From Aureimonas sp. SK2 (GTDB lineage Bacteria; Pseudomonadota; Alphaproteobacteria; Rhizobiales; Rhizobiaceae), in NCBI RefSeq assembly GCF_029813115.1, contig NZ_JAPZDS010000014.1, positions 1 through 64,000 on the forward strand: DNA of 64,000 nt, written 5' to 3'. Positions 36,761-47,800 of the stretch are shown in pieces. A program made the translations under genes and the position numbers. The notes beneath the pieces were generated by a model. That model was given only the letters and a program-made list of their open reading frames with translations. It did not search any database and had not been told where the DNA came from. How positions within the stretch are numbered: position 1 is the stretch's first letter; the number at the start of each line of letters is the position of its first letter.

Positions 36761-37786
36761 TCAGGCGAACCGGGCGCCGCGCAGGAGGTCGGCTGCGAGC
36801 GAGAGGGCGCGTCCGGCGGTCTCGGCCATCTGCGGCAGAACCATCCATTCCAGCGTCCAGGCGGCGCCCGAGCGCTCGTTCTCATGGACCATCGCCTGGG
36901 ACAGGGTGCCGAGGATGCCCGCGTTGAACCGGGCCAATGCGACGAGCACCTCGGCGCCGACGGGATTCTGCTTGTGCGCCATGGCCGACGAACCGCCGCC
37001 GCCCGACAGCTTCACCGCGCCGACCTCGTTCTGCGCCATCAGGGCGACGTCCTGCCCGATCTTGCCGAGCGTGCCCGAGAGGAGCGCGAGCGCATGGGCG
37101 ATGTCGAGGATCGGGGTGCGGTCGCTCTGCCAGAGCGGTGCGTCGCGAAGGCCGAGACGCGCCGCGAGGTCCGCCCGCAGGGCTTCGTAGGACGGGCCGA
37201 AGCTGCCGCCATGGCCGATCGGCCCCCCGAGCTGGACGGGAAGCGTGCGCGCAAGCTCCGCCAGACGCCGGCGATGGCTCTGCAGCGGGCGTGCCCAGGT
37301 CGCCAGCTTGTCGGCGGCGGTGAAGGGAAGCGCGGCCTGCATCCGCGTCTGCGCCATGAGCGGCGTGGTGCCCTCCTGCGCGTCGAGCCGCGCGATCTCG
37401 GCCAGAACCGTGTCCGCGCGGGCGCCGAGGCGTAGGAGGAGATCGCGAAGGCGCAGCATCAGCGCCGTGTCGATCACGTCCTGGCTGGTCGCGCCGAGAT
37501 GGACGCTCGGCCCGGCCTCGCCGGCCGCGGCGCGAAGCTGGCGCACGAGTTCGGGGATCACGACGCCGTCGCGCGCAAGGCCCCGACGCAGGGCCGCCTC
37601 GTCGGGGCGGACGTCCCGCGCGGCCGCGCCGATGCGCTCGGCGGCGGCCGCTTCGATCGTGCCGAGTGCCGCTTGCGCCTCGGCCAGCGCCGCCTCCACG
37701 CGCAGGAGCGCCGCGATCTCGGCCTCCGGCGCGAAGAAGGCCGCGATCTCCGGATCGCCCGTCAGCGCGTCGAGAAGAGCCCCCAT
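36761..37786 (-). CDS. pcaB: 3-carboxy-cis,cis-muconate cycloisomerase
   Basis: 341 aa fumarase/aspartase-superfamily enzyme. Conserved parts: SVHLGATSQDVIDTALML near residue 93, QLGGPIGHGG near 186 and the superfamily signature GGGGSSAMAHKQNPV near 258. It lactonises 3-carboxy-cis,cis-muconate. It is the last gene of the pca operon, 4 bp after pcaF. Slightly shorter than the usual 350 aa, with the C-terminus ending GARFA. Confidence 0.93.
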   Translation of the reverse strand: MGALLDALTGDPEIAAFFAPEAEIAALLRVEAALAEAQAALGTIEAAAAERIGAAARDVRPDEAALRRGLARDGVVIPELVRQLRAAAGEAGPSVHLGATSQDVIDTALMLRLRDLLLRLGARADTVLAEIARLDAQEGTTPLMAQTRMQAALPFTAADKLATWARPLQSHRRRLAELARTLPVQLGGPIGHGGSFGPSYEALRADLAARLGLRDAPLWQSDRTPILDIAHALALLSGTLGKIGQDVALMAQNEVGAVKLSGGGGSSAMAHKQNPVGAEVLVALARFNAGILGTLSQAMVHENERSGAAWTLEWMVLPQMAETAGRALSLAADLLRGARFA

Positions 37787-37790
37787 CGCC

Positions 37791-38993
<1,203 letters not shown>

Positions 38994-38994
38994 G

Positions 38995-39666
38995 TCAAAG
39001 CTCCGGGACGGAGAGGTCGGCGACCGCGCCGGGCAGGACGAGGTCCGCGCCCGTTATCGCCTGCAGCTCGTCCACCGACAGGGACGGGAGCTTCTCGCGC
39101 AGGATGAAGCGTCCGCCCTCGATGTCGATGACGGCAAGGCTCGTGTAGACGCGGGTGACGCAAGCAACGCCCGTCAGCGGCAGCGAGCAGCGCTTCACCA
39201 GCTTGGGCTTGCCGTCCTTGGTCACATGCTCGGTGATGACCGCGACGCGCTTGGCGCCATGCACGAGGTCCATCGCCCCGCCGACCGCCGGCACGCCCTT
39301 CGGGCCGGTGGACCAGTTGGCGAGGTCCCCGGTCTCGGCCACCTCGTAGGCGCCCAGAATCGCGACGTCCAGGTGCCCGCCGCGCACCATGGCGAAGCTG
39401 TCGGCATGGTGGAAGAAGGCGGTGCCGGGCTTCAGCGTCACGGCCTTCTTGCCGGCGTTGATGAGGTCCCAGTCTTCTTCGCCGGCCTTCGGCGCTTCGC
39501 CGAAGCCGAGGATGCCGTTCTCCGTGTGGAAGATCGCCTCGCGGCCGGGCGGCTGGAACTTCGCGACCATCTCGGGAAAGCCGATGCCGAGATTGACATA
39601 GGCCCCGTCCGCGATGTCCTGCGCGGCGCGCCAGGCGATCTGGGTGGAGGAAAGCTTCGCGCTCAT
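38995..39666 (-). CDS. pcaJ: 3-oxoadipate CoA-transferase, beta subunit
   Basis: 223 aa. The catalytic Glu lies in HTENGILGFGEAP near residue 48; VNLGIGFPEMV near 24 and GGHLDVAILGAYEV near 96 are family segments. The ATG overlaps the pcaI stop (ATGA, 39663-39666), as expected for subunits made in equal amounts. It moves CoA from succinyl-CoA to 3-oxoadipate. Confidence 0.94.
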   Translation of the reverse strand: MSAKLSSTQIAWRAAQDIADGAYVNLGIGFPEMVAKFQPPGREAIFHTENGILGFGEAPKAGEEDWDLINAGKKAVTLKPGTAFFHHADSFAMVRGGHLDVAILGAYEVAETGDLANWSTGPKGVPAVGGAMDLVHGAKRVAVITEHVTKDGKPKLVKRCSLPLTGVACVTRVYTSLAVIDIEGGRFILREKLPSLSVDELQAITGADLVLPGAVADLSVPEL

Positions 39667-40397
39667 GCGGCCCTCGGGGGATAGACCGCATCGGCGCGGT
39701 TCAGGTCTTCTTCCTGGGCGGGGTTCGCGACCTCCACCACGCCTTGCACGAAGATGCCGGGCGTCACGACGCTTTCCGGGTCGATCGCGCCGGGCTCGAC
39801 GATCTCCGAGACCTGGACGATCGTCACATTGGCGGCCATGGCCATCAGCGGGTTGAAGTTGCGCGCGGCCTTGTTGAAGACGAGGTTGCCGAGCCGGTCG
39901 CCGCGATGCGCCTTGATCAGAGCGACGTCGGCCTTCAGCCATAGTTCGCGCACGTAAGCCCGCCCCTCGAACTCCTCGACCGGCTTTCCCTTGGCCAGAT
40001 CCGTGCCGTAGCTCGTCGGCGTGTAGAAGGCGGGAATGCCGGCGCCCCCGGCGCGGATGCGCTCGGCGAGCGTGCCCTGCGGCACCAGCTCCAGCTCGAT
40101 CTCGCCGGCGAGGTACTTTTCTGTGAAGACGCGCGGGTCGGCCGAGCGCGGGAAGGAGCAGATGAGTTTCCGAACCATGCCCTGCTCGATCAGCGCGGCG
40201 AGGCCCACATGGCCGTTGCCGGCATTGTTGTTGACGACGGTGAGGTTCTTCGGCGCGCCCGTCGCCAGGAACCGGTCGATCAGCGCGTGGATCAGCTCGA
40301 TCGGCGCGCCCGAGCCGCCGAAGCCGCCGATCATCACCACGTCGCCGTCGCGGATGCCGGCGACGGCTTGCCGGAGGTCGGGAAGGGTCTTGTCCAT
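39663..40397 (-). CDS. pcaI: 3-oxoadipate CoA-transferase, alpha subunit
   Basis: 244 aa. The GxGGF-type CoA motif MIGGFGGSGAPIELIHAL is near residue 22, and NLTVVNNNAGNGHVGLA near 51 and PAFYTPTSYGT near 120 are family marks. It partners PcaJ. The C-terminus extends to DAVYPPRAA, slightly longer than many homologues. Confidence 0.94.
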   Translation of the reverse strand: MDKTLPDLRQAVAGIRDGDVVMIGGFGGSGAPIELIHALIDRFLATGAPKNLTVVNNNAGNGHVGLAALIEQGMVRKLICSFPRSADPRVFTEKYLAGEIELELVPQGTLAERIRAGGAGIPAFYTPTSYGTDLAKGKPVEEFEGRAYVRELWLKADVALIKAHRGDRLGNLVFNKAARNFNPLMAMAANVTIVQVSEIVEPGAIDPESVVTPGIFVQGVVEVANPAQEEDLNRADAVYPPRAA

Positions 40398-40403
40398 CGT
40401 GGC

Positions 40404-41030
40404 TCACATATCCAGGAAGACGGTTTCGGCCTCGCCCTGAAGGCGGATGTCGAAGGTGAAGACGGGAAGCCCGTCGCGCGTCGATCGCGGCGCCACCAGC
40501 GTCGCCCGGCGCGCCGGCTCGGGAATGCGGTTGAGGAGCGGGTCGCTCGCGTTCGCCTCCGCCTCGTCGCCGAAATAAAGGCGGGTATGGAGGCCGAGAT
40601 TGATGCCGCGCGCGACGATCCAGACGGTCACGTGCGGCGCTTGGGGCCGCCCGTCCGGCCAGGGCACGGAACCCGGCCGGATCGTCTCGAAGCGGAAGGA
40701 GCCGTCCCGGTCGGACACCGGCTGGCGCGCCCAGCCGGCAAAGGCCGGGTCGGCCCGCCCCCGCGTCTCCGCGGCCGAGTTGTGGAGCCCTTGCGCGTCC
40801 GCCTGCCAGATCTCGATCAGGGCATCGCGCACGGGCGCGCCCGCGCCGTCCGTCACGGTGCCCTCGATGATCACGCGCTCCCCTTTCGTCTCCGGCCCGA
40901 CGAGGACGAGACCGAGATCGTCCTTGTAGACGCCCGTGATCTCGACCCAGTTCGGATTGGTGCCGATATGGACGTAAGGCCCCGCGGTCTGCGACGGCGA
41001 TTCCTTCAGGTAGTCGAGGCGCTGGACCAT
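40404..41030 (-). CDS. pcaG: Protocatechuate 3,4-dioxygenase, alpha subunit
   Basis: 208 aa intradiol dioxygenase fold. It begins [32 protein letters not shown] near 71 and RPQAPHVTVWIVARGINLG near 128 are typical of the alpha chain, which lacks the iron ligands. It pairs with PcaH. Its start codon overlaps the pcaH stop by one base. Confidence 0.95.
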   Translation of the reverse strand: MVQRLDYLKESPSQTAGPYVHIGTNPNWVEITGVYKDDLGLVLVGPETKGERVIIEGTVTDGAGAPVRDALIEIWQADAQGLHNSAAETRGRADPAFAGWARQPVSDRDGSFRFETIRPGSVPWPDGRPQAPHVTVWIVARGINLGLHTRLYFGDEAEANASDPLLNRIPEPARRATLVAPRSTRDGLPVFTFDIRLQGEAETVFLDM

Positions 41031-41752
41031 CAGTTGCCCTCCATCCGGTTCTCGAACATCGTGGAGCGGCGGCCTCGCAGCACGATGTCGAACTTGTAGG
41101 CGAGGCTGTCCATCGGGATCGTGGCCCGGCGATCAAGCGCGGCGACGAGCTGGTCGATCGCGGCGGGGTCGGGGATCGTCTTCACGATCGGGCACTGCCG
41201 GATCATCGGATCGCCCTCGAAATACATCTGGGTGATCAGGCGCTGCGCGAAGGCATGGCCGAAGACCGAGAAATGGATATGGGCCGGGCGCCAGTCGTTG
41301 ACGCCGTTCGGCCAGGGGTAGGCGCCGGGCTTCACCGTCCGGAAGGCATAGCGCCCGTCCTCGTCGGTGATGCAGCGTCCGCAGCCGCCGAAGTTCGGGT
41401 CGAGCGCGGCGAGATAGCTTTCCTTCCGGTGGCGGTAGCGCCCGCCGGCATTGGCCTGCCAGAACTCCACCAGCGCCCCGCGCACGGGCCGGGCGCATTC
41501 GTCCAGCACCCGGCCGGAGACGACGATCCGCTGCCCGATCGCCTCGCCGCCGTCCTTGGCGAAGTTGCGGATGAGGTCGTTGTCGAGCGGCCCCAGGACG
41601 TCGTGGCCGAAGACGGGGCCGGTCTCCTCCGAGAGGGAGGTCGGCAGCGACAGGAGCGCCTGGCGCGGGGAGCGCAGGACGGAGGTCTTGTAGCTCGGCG
41701 TCAGCGCCGGCGGATGCCAGTCGCGGTCGCGCTGGAAATAGGAACCGTTCAT
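41030..41752 (-). CDS. pcaH: Protocatechuate 3,4-dioxygenase, beta subunit
   Basis: 240 aa. The iron ligands are visible as Tyr residues in [20 protein letters not shown] (Tyr near 105 and 114) and His residues in [12 protein letters not shown] near 160. It opens the protocatechuate ring between the hydroxyls to give 3-carboxy-cis,cis-muconate. The ATG at 41752 overlaps the stop of the pcaDC fusion (ATGA). Confidence 0.95.
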   Translation of the reverse strand: MNGSYFQRDRDWHPPALTPSYKTSVLRSPRQALLSLPTSLSEETGPVFGHDVLGPLDNDLIRNFAKDGGEAIGQRIVVSGRVLDECARPVRGALVEFWQANAGGRYRHRKESYLAALDPNFGGCGRCITDEDGRYAFRTVKPGAYPWPNGVNDWRPAHIHFSVFGHAFAQRLITQMYFEGDPMIRQCPIVKTIPDPAAIDQLVAALDRRATIPMDSLAYKFDIVLRGRRSTMFENRMEGN

Positions 41753-42927
41753 CGGGCCGCCTCCTCCATCTCGGCAAAGGTCTTCTTGGCGATCTTGATC
41801 GCATGATTGGCCGCGGGAACGCCGGCATAGACGGCGACATGCATCAGAGCCTCGGCCACGTCCTCGCCGCTCGCGCCCGTGTTGCGGGTCGCGCGCACAT
41901 GCATGGCGACTTCCTCGTCCTGCCCGAGGGCGGCCAGAAGCGCGATCGTCACGATCGATCGCTCGCGCCGCGTGAACCGGTCGCCGGCCCAGACCGAGCC
42001 CCAGGCGCCTTCGGTGATGAAGCGCTGGAAGGGCGCGTCGAAGGGTGTGATCGCCGCGCTCGCCCGATCGACATGCGCGTCGCCAAGCACCTGCCGGCGT
42101 ACCGTCATTCCGGCGTCGAAACGGTTCGACGCGGCGGGCGCGCGGCTTGCCGCGACATGGTCGGCGATCAGCGCGGCGACCTTGGCGGGCCGCTCGAGGC
42201 ACGGCAGGTGGCCCGCCCCCTCCACCGATATGAAACGCGCACCGGGAATGAGGTCGGCGGTCGCCTTCACGAGGTCGGGCGATGTCGGCCTGTCGGCGTC
42301 GCCCGCAATGGCCAGCGTGGGTGCCGCAATACGTGAGACGCTACCGCGATAGTCCGCATCGCGCACCGCCGCGCAGGCCCCGGCATAACCCACGCGCGGC
42401 GTCGCCTCCAGCATGGCGCGCCAGACTGCGAAGCGGGCGGGATGCTCGGCGGGAAAGCTCTCGGAGAACCAGCGCAGCGCCACCGCCTCGCCGATCGCCG
42501 AGACGCCGCCGGTCTCCACGGCAGCGATGCGGTCGTTCCAGGCCTGCGCTTCCCCGATCCTGGCCGCCGTATCCATCAGGACGAGGCTGTCGATACGTTC
42601 CGGGGTGTGTATGGCAAGGTGCTGCGCGATCAGGCCGCCGATCGACAGGCCGGCGACCGACACCTTCGACCAGCCGAGCACGTCCAGGAGTGCCGCCACG
42701 TCTGCGGCAAGGAGCGGAATGGTATAGGGGCCCGGAGTCGTCTCCGTCAGCCCGTGACCGCGCGTATCCAGGAGCAGGACTTCGAAGCGATCCGTCAGGC
42801 GATCCGCAACCTCGGCCCAGATCCGCAAGTCCGAGCCGAGCGAATTGAGGAACACCAGACGCGCGGCGCCCTTCCGTCCCTCGATGCGATGGTGGATCGT
42901 GATCCCGTTCGCTGTAGCGAATGCCAT
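41749..42927 (-). CDS. PcaD-PcaC fusion: 3-oxoadipate enol-lactonase and 4-carboxymuconolactone decarboxylase
   Basis: 392 aa. Residues about 1-262 are an alpha/beta hydrolase ([17 protein letters not shown]; nucleophile elbow GLSIGG near 97; catalytic His in [12 protein letters not shown]). Residues about 270-392 are a complete PcaC domain ([50 protein letters not shown]). The fused enzyme catalyses two successive steps, in the D-C order. First gene of the operon, facing pcaQ. An upstream in-frame ATG at 42972 was rejected as it is poorly conserved and would leave almost no leader. Confidence 0.92.
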   Translation of the reverse strand: MAFATANGITIHHRIEGRKGAARLVFLNSLGSDLRIWAEVADRLTDRFEVLLLDTRGHGLTETTPGPYTIPLLAADVAALLDVLGWSKVSVAGLSIGGLIAQHLAIHTPERIDSLVLMDTAARIGEAQAWNDRIAAVETGGVSAIGEAVALRWFSESFPAEHPARFAVWRAMLEATPRVGYAGACAAVRDADYRGSVSRIAAPTLAIAGDADRPTSPDLVKATADLIPGARFISVEGAGHLPCLERPAKVAALIADHVAASRAPAASNRFDAGMTVRRQVLGDAHVDRASAAITPFDAPFQRFITEGAWGSVWAGDRFTRRERSIVTIALLAALGQDEEVAMHVRATRNTGASGEDVAEALMHVAVYAGVPAANHAIKIAKKTFAEMEEAAR

Positions 42928-42998
42928 GTGCTCGTCCTCCGATCTCAAGGAATAGGCCGCTTGATTCGTCATGTAAAATGAGGATTTGTACGGCTTCG

Positions 42999-43014
42999 AT
43001 AACTGCTTGGTTAT
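42999..43014. promoter_or_regulatory. Putative PcaQ binding site
   Basis: ATAACTGCTTGGTTAT has perfect ATAAC/GTTAT arms and fits the PcaQ motif reported for Sinorhizobium (ATAACC-N4-GGTTAA). It lies 72 bp upstream of the pcaDC start and touches one possible pcaQ start, the expected place for a divergent LysR regulator. Confidence 0.65.
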
Positions 43015-43018
43015 GCCT

Positions 43019-43939
43019 ATGTCCCGATCGGCTGTCCGTTTGCGTCACCTTCGGACCTTCGTCGCCGTGGCGCGGCAGGGCAGCATCGGTCGCGCGGCCG
43101 AGGAACTTGCGGTGACCCAGCCAGCCGTCTCGAAATCGATCAAGGAACTCGAAAAGATCCTGGCCGCGCCACTTCTCTCGCGCAATCGACGCGGCGCGCT
43201 GCTTTCCCCTTATGGCGAAATCTTCCTGCGGCACGCGGAGGCAAGCCTGGCGGCGCTACATCGCGGGATGGCGGATGTGAGGGACGCAACGGAGCCGAGC
43301 GCCCTGCCTGTCCGGATCGGCGCGCTTCCCACGGTTTCCGCCCGGTTGCTGCCGGCTGCGATCCAGCGATACCTCGCCCACGGGCCTGGAGCCGTACCGC
43401 AGATCGTCACAGGACCCACCGCATATCTGACCACGCAGCTCCGCGATGGGTCGCTCGACATCGTGATCGGGCGCATGGGCGAACCCGAAACGATGACGGG
43501 GCTGGCGTTCGAACATCTCTATTCCGAAGTCATCGTCTTCGCCGTCCGCGCCGGTCACCCGCTGGCGGGCGGCACGCTGCGCCCCGAGACGATCCTTCCC
43601 TTCGAAATCCTCCTGCCTCCGCCGGGCTCGGTCATCCGGCCGACGGTCGATCGGCTCTTCCTGGCTGCGAACCTACCCGTTCCCGCCCGTATGATCGAAA
43701 CGGTTTCGCTCGCCTTCTCGCGCGCCTACATTCTGGCGACGGATGCGATTTGGGTGATCTCACAAGGGGTCGTCCTGGAGGACGTGCATCGCGGTGTCCT
43801 GGATTGCCTCGCCGTCGACACGGCGGCAACGCAGGGTCCGGTCGGCATCACGATGCGCGCGGGCGAAGTGCCCTCGCCCGCAGCCACGATGCTGCTCGAA
43901 GAGTTGCGCGGCGTCGCCGCCGAAATTCGACGCAGCTAG
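43019..43939 (+). CDS. pcaQ: LysR-family activator of the pca operon
   Basis: 306 aa from ATG 43019; ATG 43013 would add two residues but overlaps the operator. It begins MSRSAVRLRHLRTFVAVARQ; the HTH is IGRAAEELAVTQPAVSKSIK (residues about 21-40). PVRIGALPTVSARLLPAAIQ near 95 and the C-terminal half match PcaQ. The expected co-inducer is a beta-ketoadipate pathway intermediate, with 3-carboxymuconate best supported in relatives. Divergent from pcaDC. Confidence 0.9.
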   Translation: MSRSAVRLRHLRTFVAVARQGSIGRAAEELAVTQPAVSKSIKELEKILAAPLLSRNRRGALLSPYGEIFLRHAEASLAALHRGMADVRDATEPSALPVRIGALPTVSARLLPAAIQRYLAHGPGAVPQIVTGPTAYLTTQLRDGSLDIVIGRMGEPETMTGLAFEHLYSEVIVFAVRAGHPLAGGTLRPETILPFEILLPPPGSVIRPTVDRLFLAANLPVPARMIETVSLAFSRAYILATDAIWVISQGVVLEDVHRGVLDCLAVDTAATQGPVGITMRAGEVPSPAATMLLEELRGVAAEIRRS

Positions 43940-43984
43940 GAGACCTCAGTCGACGCTCCCCCGATCGGGCGGAAAGTCGATGGT

Positions 43985-44488
43985 TCAGGATGCGTCGACG
44001 CGCCCTTCGTCCCCGGTTTCCTTGACGACCTCCATGACGACGTTCGTCGACGTGCTGGCGACATTCGGCAGCGTCGAGATCAACTCGCCGAGGACGCGGC
44101 GGTATCGGCGGATGTCGCGGGTGCGCACCTTCAGAAGGTAGTCGAACCGCCCTGCGATCATGTGGCACTCCTCGACCTCGCGGATTTTCCTGACGGCCGC
44201 GTTGAAGTCCCGCAACGCGTCCTCGTGCGTGTTGGTCAGCTTCACCTCGGCGAAGGCCACGTGGTCGAGTTCGAGCTTGGCCGGGTTCAGGATCGCCTTG
44301 AAGCCCTGGATGTATCCGTCCCTGATCAGCCGCTTGAACCGGATCTGGCACGGCGTCTTGGAGAGCCCAACGTGGACGGCAAGATCGGTGATCGAGATGC
44401 GGCCGTCCGCCTCGACCGCCTCGAGGATCTTGAGATCGAACTGGTCCAATGCACCAGAAGCACCCTTTTCGACAGCCATCGCGTCCAT
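43985..44488 (-). CDS. putR: Lrp/AsnC-family regulator, likely proline-responsive PutR
   Basis: 167 aa. Winged HTH: LDQFDLKILEAVEADGRISI near residue 14, then LAVHVGLSKTPCQIRFKRL; the RAM effector domain follows from about 75 (ILNPAKLELDHVAFAEV). Divergent position beside putA is the layout of the proline-activated PutR/PutA systems of alphaproteobacteria. A second ATG three codons in (44479) is an alternative start. Confidence 0.87.
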   Translation of the reverse strand: MDAMAVEKGASGALDQFDLKILEAVEADGRISITDLAVHVGLSKTPCQIRFKRLIRDGYIQGFKAILNPAKLELDHVAFAEVKLTNTHEDALRDFNAAVRKIREVEECHMIAGRFDYLLKVRTRDIRRYRRVLGELISTLPNVASTSTNVVMEVVKETGDEGRVDAS

Positions 44489-44845
44489 TCCACGGCCTGT
44501 TTTTAGGCATATCGTCGACGAAACCGGCCCAAGAAGGACAGAACGCCGTCGGCACTAATGATAGGGTGTCCCATGGCTCGGACCGGGAGGCAATTGTCGT
44601 GAGCGCAGTTCGCATCGCCGTCCGTGACGCGTTGTCACCGCATTCCGAACCGACAGGTGCCGGGCCCGGCCTCCCGCGGTGTTTCGCGCCACCGGGATCC
44701 GCGCCGTCGCGGGCGCATTCGCGTGCCGACCGAGCAGCGACGCAGTCCTGACCGCCGTGCGGGACGCCCGCCCCGCACGGGAACACCCCATTCTCCCTCC
44801 CGAGTGCCAGGCGCCGCCGCCTCCACCGATCCGATAGGCCGAGCC
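44489..44845. other. putR-putA divergent intergenic region
   Basis: 357 bp with no credible gene; the putA frame is open upstream to 44624 but those codons are Arg/Pro-rich and non-conserved. It must hold both promoters and the Lrp-type operator. No single strong dyad stands out. Confidence 0.4.
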
Positions 44846-47800
44846 ATGTCGACAGCGATCGCGATGAACCCCGAAGCCATCCAACCGGAGCCCTTCTCCC
44901 GGTTCGCGCCCCCCATCCGCGAACAGTCGGAGCTGCGCCGGACGATTACCGCGGCCTACCGCCGGCCCGAGACCGAGTGCCTTCCGCCCCTGGTGGAGGC
45001 GGCGCGGCTGCCGGAGGCGATGCGTGCCCCGGTGGCCGCGACCGCGCGCCGCCTGATCGAAGCGCTGCGAGCCAAGCACAAGGGCACCGGCGTTGAGGGA
45101 CTCGTCCGGGAGTACTCCCTGTCGAGCCAGGAGGGCGTCGCCCTCATGTGCCTCGCCGAGGCGCTGCTGCGCATTCCGGACACGGCGACGCGCGACGCCC
45201 TCATTCGCGACAAGATCTCGGACGGGGACTGGAAGTCGCATGTGGGCGGTGGGCGCTCGCTCTTCGTCAATGCCGCGACCTGGGGCCTCGTCGTTACCGG
45301 CAAGCTGACCTCCACCGTCGAGGAGCGCTCGCTCTCGGCCGCCCTCACCCGCCTCATTGCGCGAGCAGGCGAGCCGGTGATCCGGCGCGGCGTCGACATG
45401 GCCATGCGGATGATGGGCGAGCAGTTCGTCACCGGCGAGACCATCGAAGAAGCGTTGAAGCGGTCGAAGCCGCTGGAAGCGCGAGGATTCCGCTACTCGT
45501 ACGACATGCTCGGCGAAGCCGCGACGACGGCCGCCGACGCCGCGCGCTACTATCGCGACTACGAGAACGCCATCCACGCCATCGGCAAGGCCTCGGCCGG
45601 GCGCGGCGTGGTCGAGGGGCCGGGCATCTCGATCAAGCTTTCGGCGCTCCATCCGCGCTACGTCCGGGCGCAGGCCGGCTGCGTTATGGACGAGCTACTC
45701 CCCCGCGTGAAGGCGCTCGCCGTCCTCGCCAAGGAGTACGACATCGGTCTCAACATCGACGCCGAGGAAGCCGACCGGCTGGAACTCTCGCTCGACCTCC
45801 TGGAGGCCTTGAGCTTCGACGCGGACCTCCGGGGCTGGAACGGCCTCGGCTTCGTGGCCCAGGCCTACGGCAAGCGCTGCCCATTCGTGCTGGACTGGAT
45901 CATCGATCTCGCGCGTCGGGCCGGACGCCGCATCATGGTGCGCCTCGTGAAGGGCGCCTACTGGGACGCCGAAATCAAGCGCGCCCAGCTCGACGGCCTG
46001 GAAGGCTTCCCCGTCTACACACGCAAGGTCCACACGGACGTCGCCTACCTCGCCTGCGCCCGCAAGCTCCTGGCAGCGCCCGACGCGGTGTTCCCGCAGT
46101 TCGCCACCCACAACGCCCAGTCGCTGGCGGCGATCTACCACCTCGCCGGCCGGGACTTCACGCCCGGCCAATACGAGTTCCAGTGCCTCCACGGCATGGG
46201 CGAGCCGCTCTATGACGAGGTCGTGGGCGCGGGCAAGCTCGCTCGCCCGGCGCGCATCTACGCCCCCGTCGGCACGCACGAGACCCTGCTCGCCTATCTC
46301 GTGCGCCGGCTTCTGGAGAACGGCGCCAATTCCTCCTTCGTGAACCGGATCTCCGATCCGGCCGTCTCGGTGGATGCGCTGGTCGCCGATCCCGTGGACG
46401 TGGTCGAGGCGATGCCCGTCGTCGGCCAGCCGCACGAGGGGATCGCGCTGCCGAAGGACCTCTTCGGGCCTGAGCGCGCCAACTCGGCCGGCCTCGACCT
46501 CTCCGACGAAAAGACGCTCGCCGCGCTGTCGGCCCAGCTCGCGGATACGGTGAAGATCGACTGGCACGCCGGGCCGCTCCTTGCCGATGGCTTCGCGGAG
46601 GGCGACACACGCGCCGTCCTCAACCCCGCCGACCACGGCGATGCGGTCGGCCGCGTCACCGAACTCGCGCCGGCCGCCGCCGGCCGCGTCGGGCGGCTTG
46701 CGGCGGAGGCCGCTGCCACTTGGGCCGACGTTTCGCCGGTCGAGCGGGCCGCCTGCCTCGAACGCGCCGCCGACCTGATGCAGGCGCGCATGGAGACGCT
46801 GATGGGCCTTGCCATGCGCGAGGCCGGCAAGTCGGCGGCCAATGCGATCGGCGAGGTGCGCGAGGCGATCGACTTCCTGCGCTACTACGCCGCCCAGGCG
46901 CGCCAGACCCTCGGCCCCGCCCACGCGCCGCTCGGCCCCGTGGTCTGCATCAGCCCCTGGAACTTCCCGCTCGCCATCTTCACGGGCCAGGTCGCCGCGG
47001 CGCTCGTCACCGGCAACCCGGTGATCGCCAAGCCGGCGGAGGCGACACCGATCATCGCGCACGAGGCCGTGCGCCTCCTGCATGAGGCCGGCGTTCCACG
47101 CGAAGCTCTCCAGTTCGCGCCGGGCGACGGGCGGCTCGGCGCGGCGCTCGTCGCCTTGCCGGAGACGGCGGGCGTCATGTTCACCGGCTCGACGGAGGTC
47201 GCGCGGCTGATCGGCGCCCAGCTTGCCGAGCGCCTGTCGCCCTCTGGCAAGCCGATCCCGCTGATCGCCGAGACCGGCGGGCAGAACGCCATGATCGTCG
47301 ATTCCTCCGCGCTGGCCGAACAGGTCGTCGCAGACGTGATCGCCTCGGCCTTCGATTCCGCCGGCCAGCGCTGCTCGGCGCTGCGCGTCCTCTGCCTCCA
47401 GGAGGACGTGGCCGATCGGACGCTCGCCATGCTGAAGGGCGCGCTGAAGGAACTCGCGATCGGGCGCACCGACCGGCTGTCGGTCGACATCGGGCCGGTG
47501 ATCGACGCCGAGGCGAAGCACACCATCGAGGCGCATGTGGAGCGCATGCACGCGCTCGGCCGCAAGGTCGAGCGCCTCCCCCTGCCCGAAGGGGCCGAGA
47601 AGGGCACCTTCGTCGCCCCGACCATCGTCGAGATTTCCGGTCTGTCGGACCTCCGGCGCGAGGTGTTCGGTCCCGTCCTCCACGTCGTTCGCTTCCAGCG
47701 TGAGGGTCTTGACCGGCTGGTCGAGGAGATCAACGCGTCCGGCTACGGCCTGACCTTCGGCCTCCACACCCGCCTCGACGGGACCATCGCCCACGTGACC

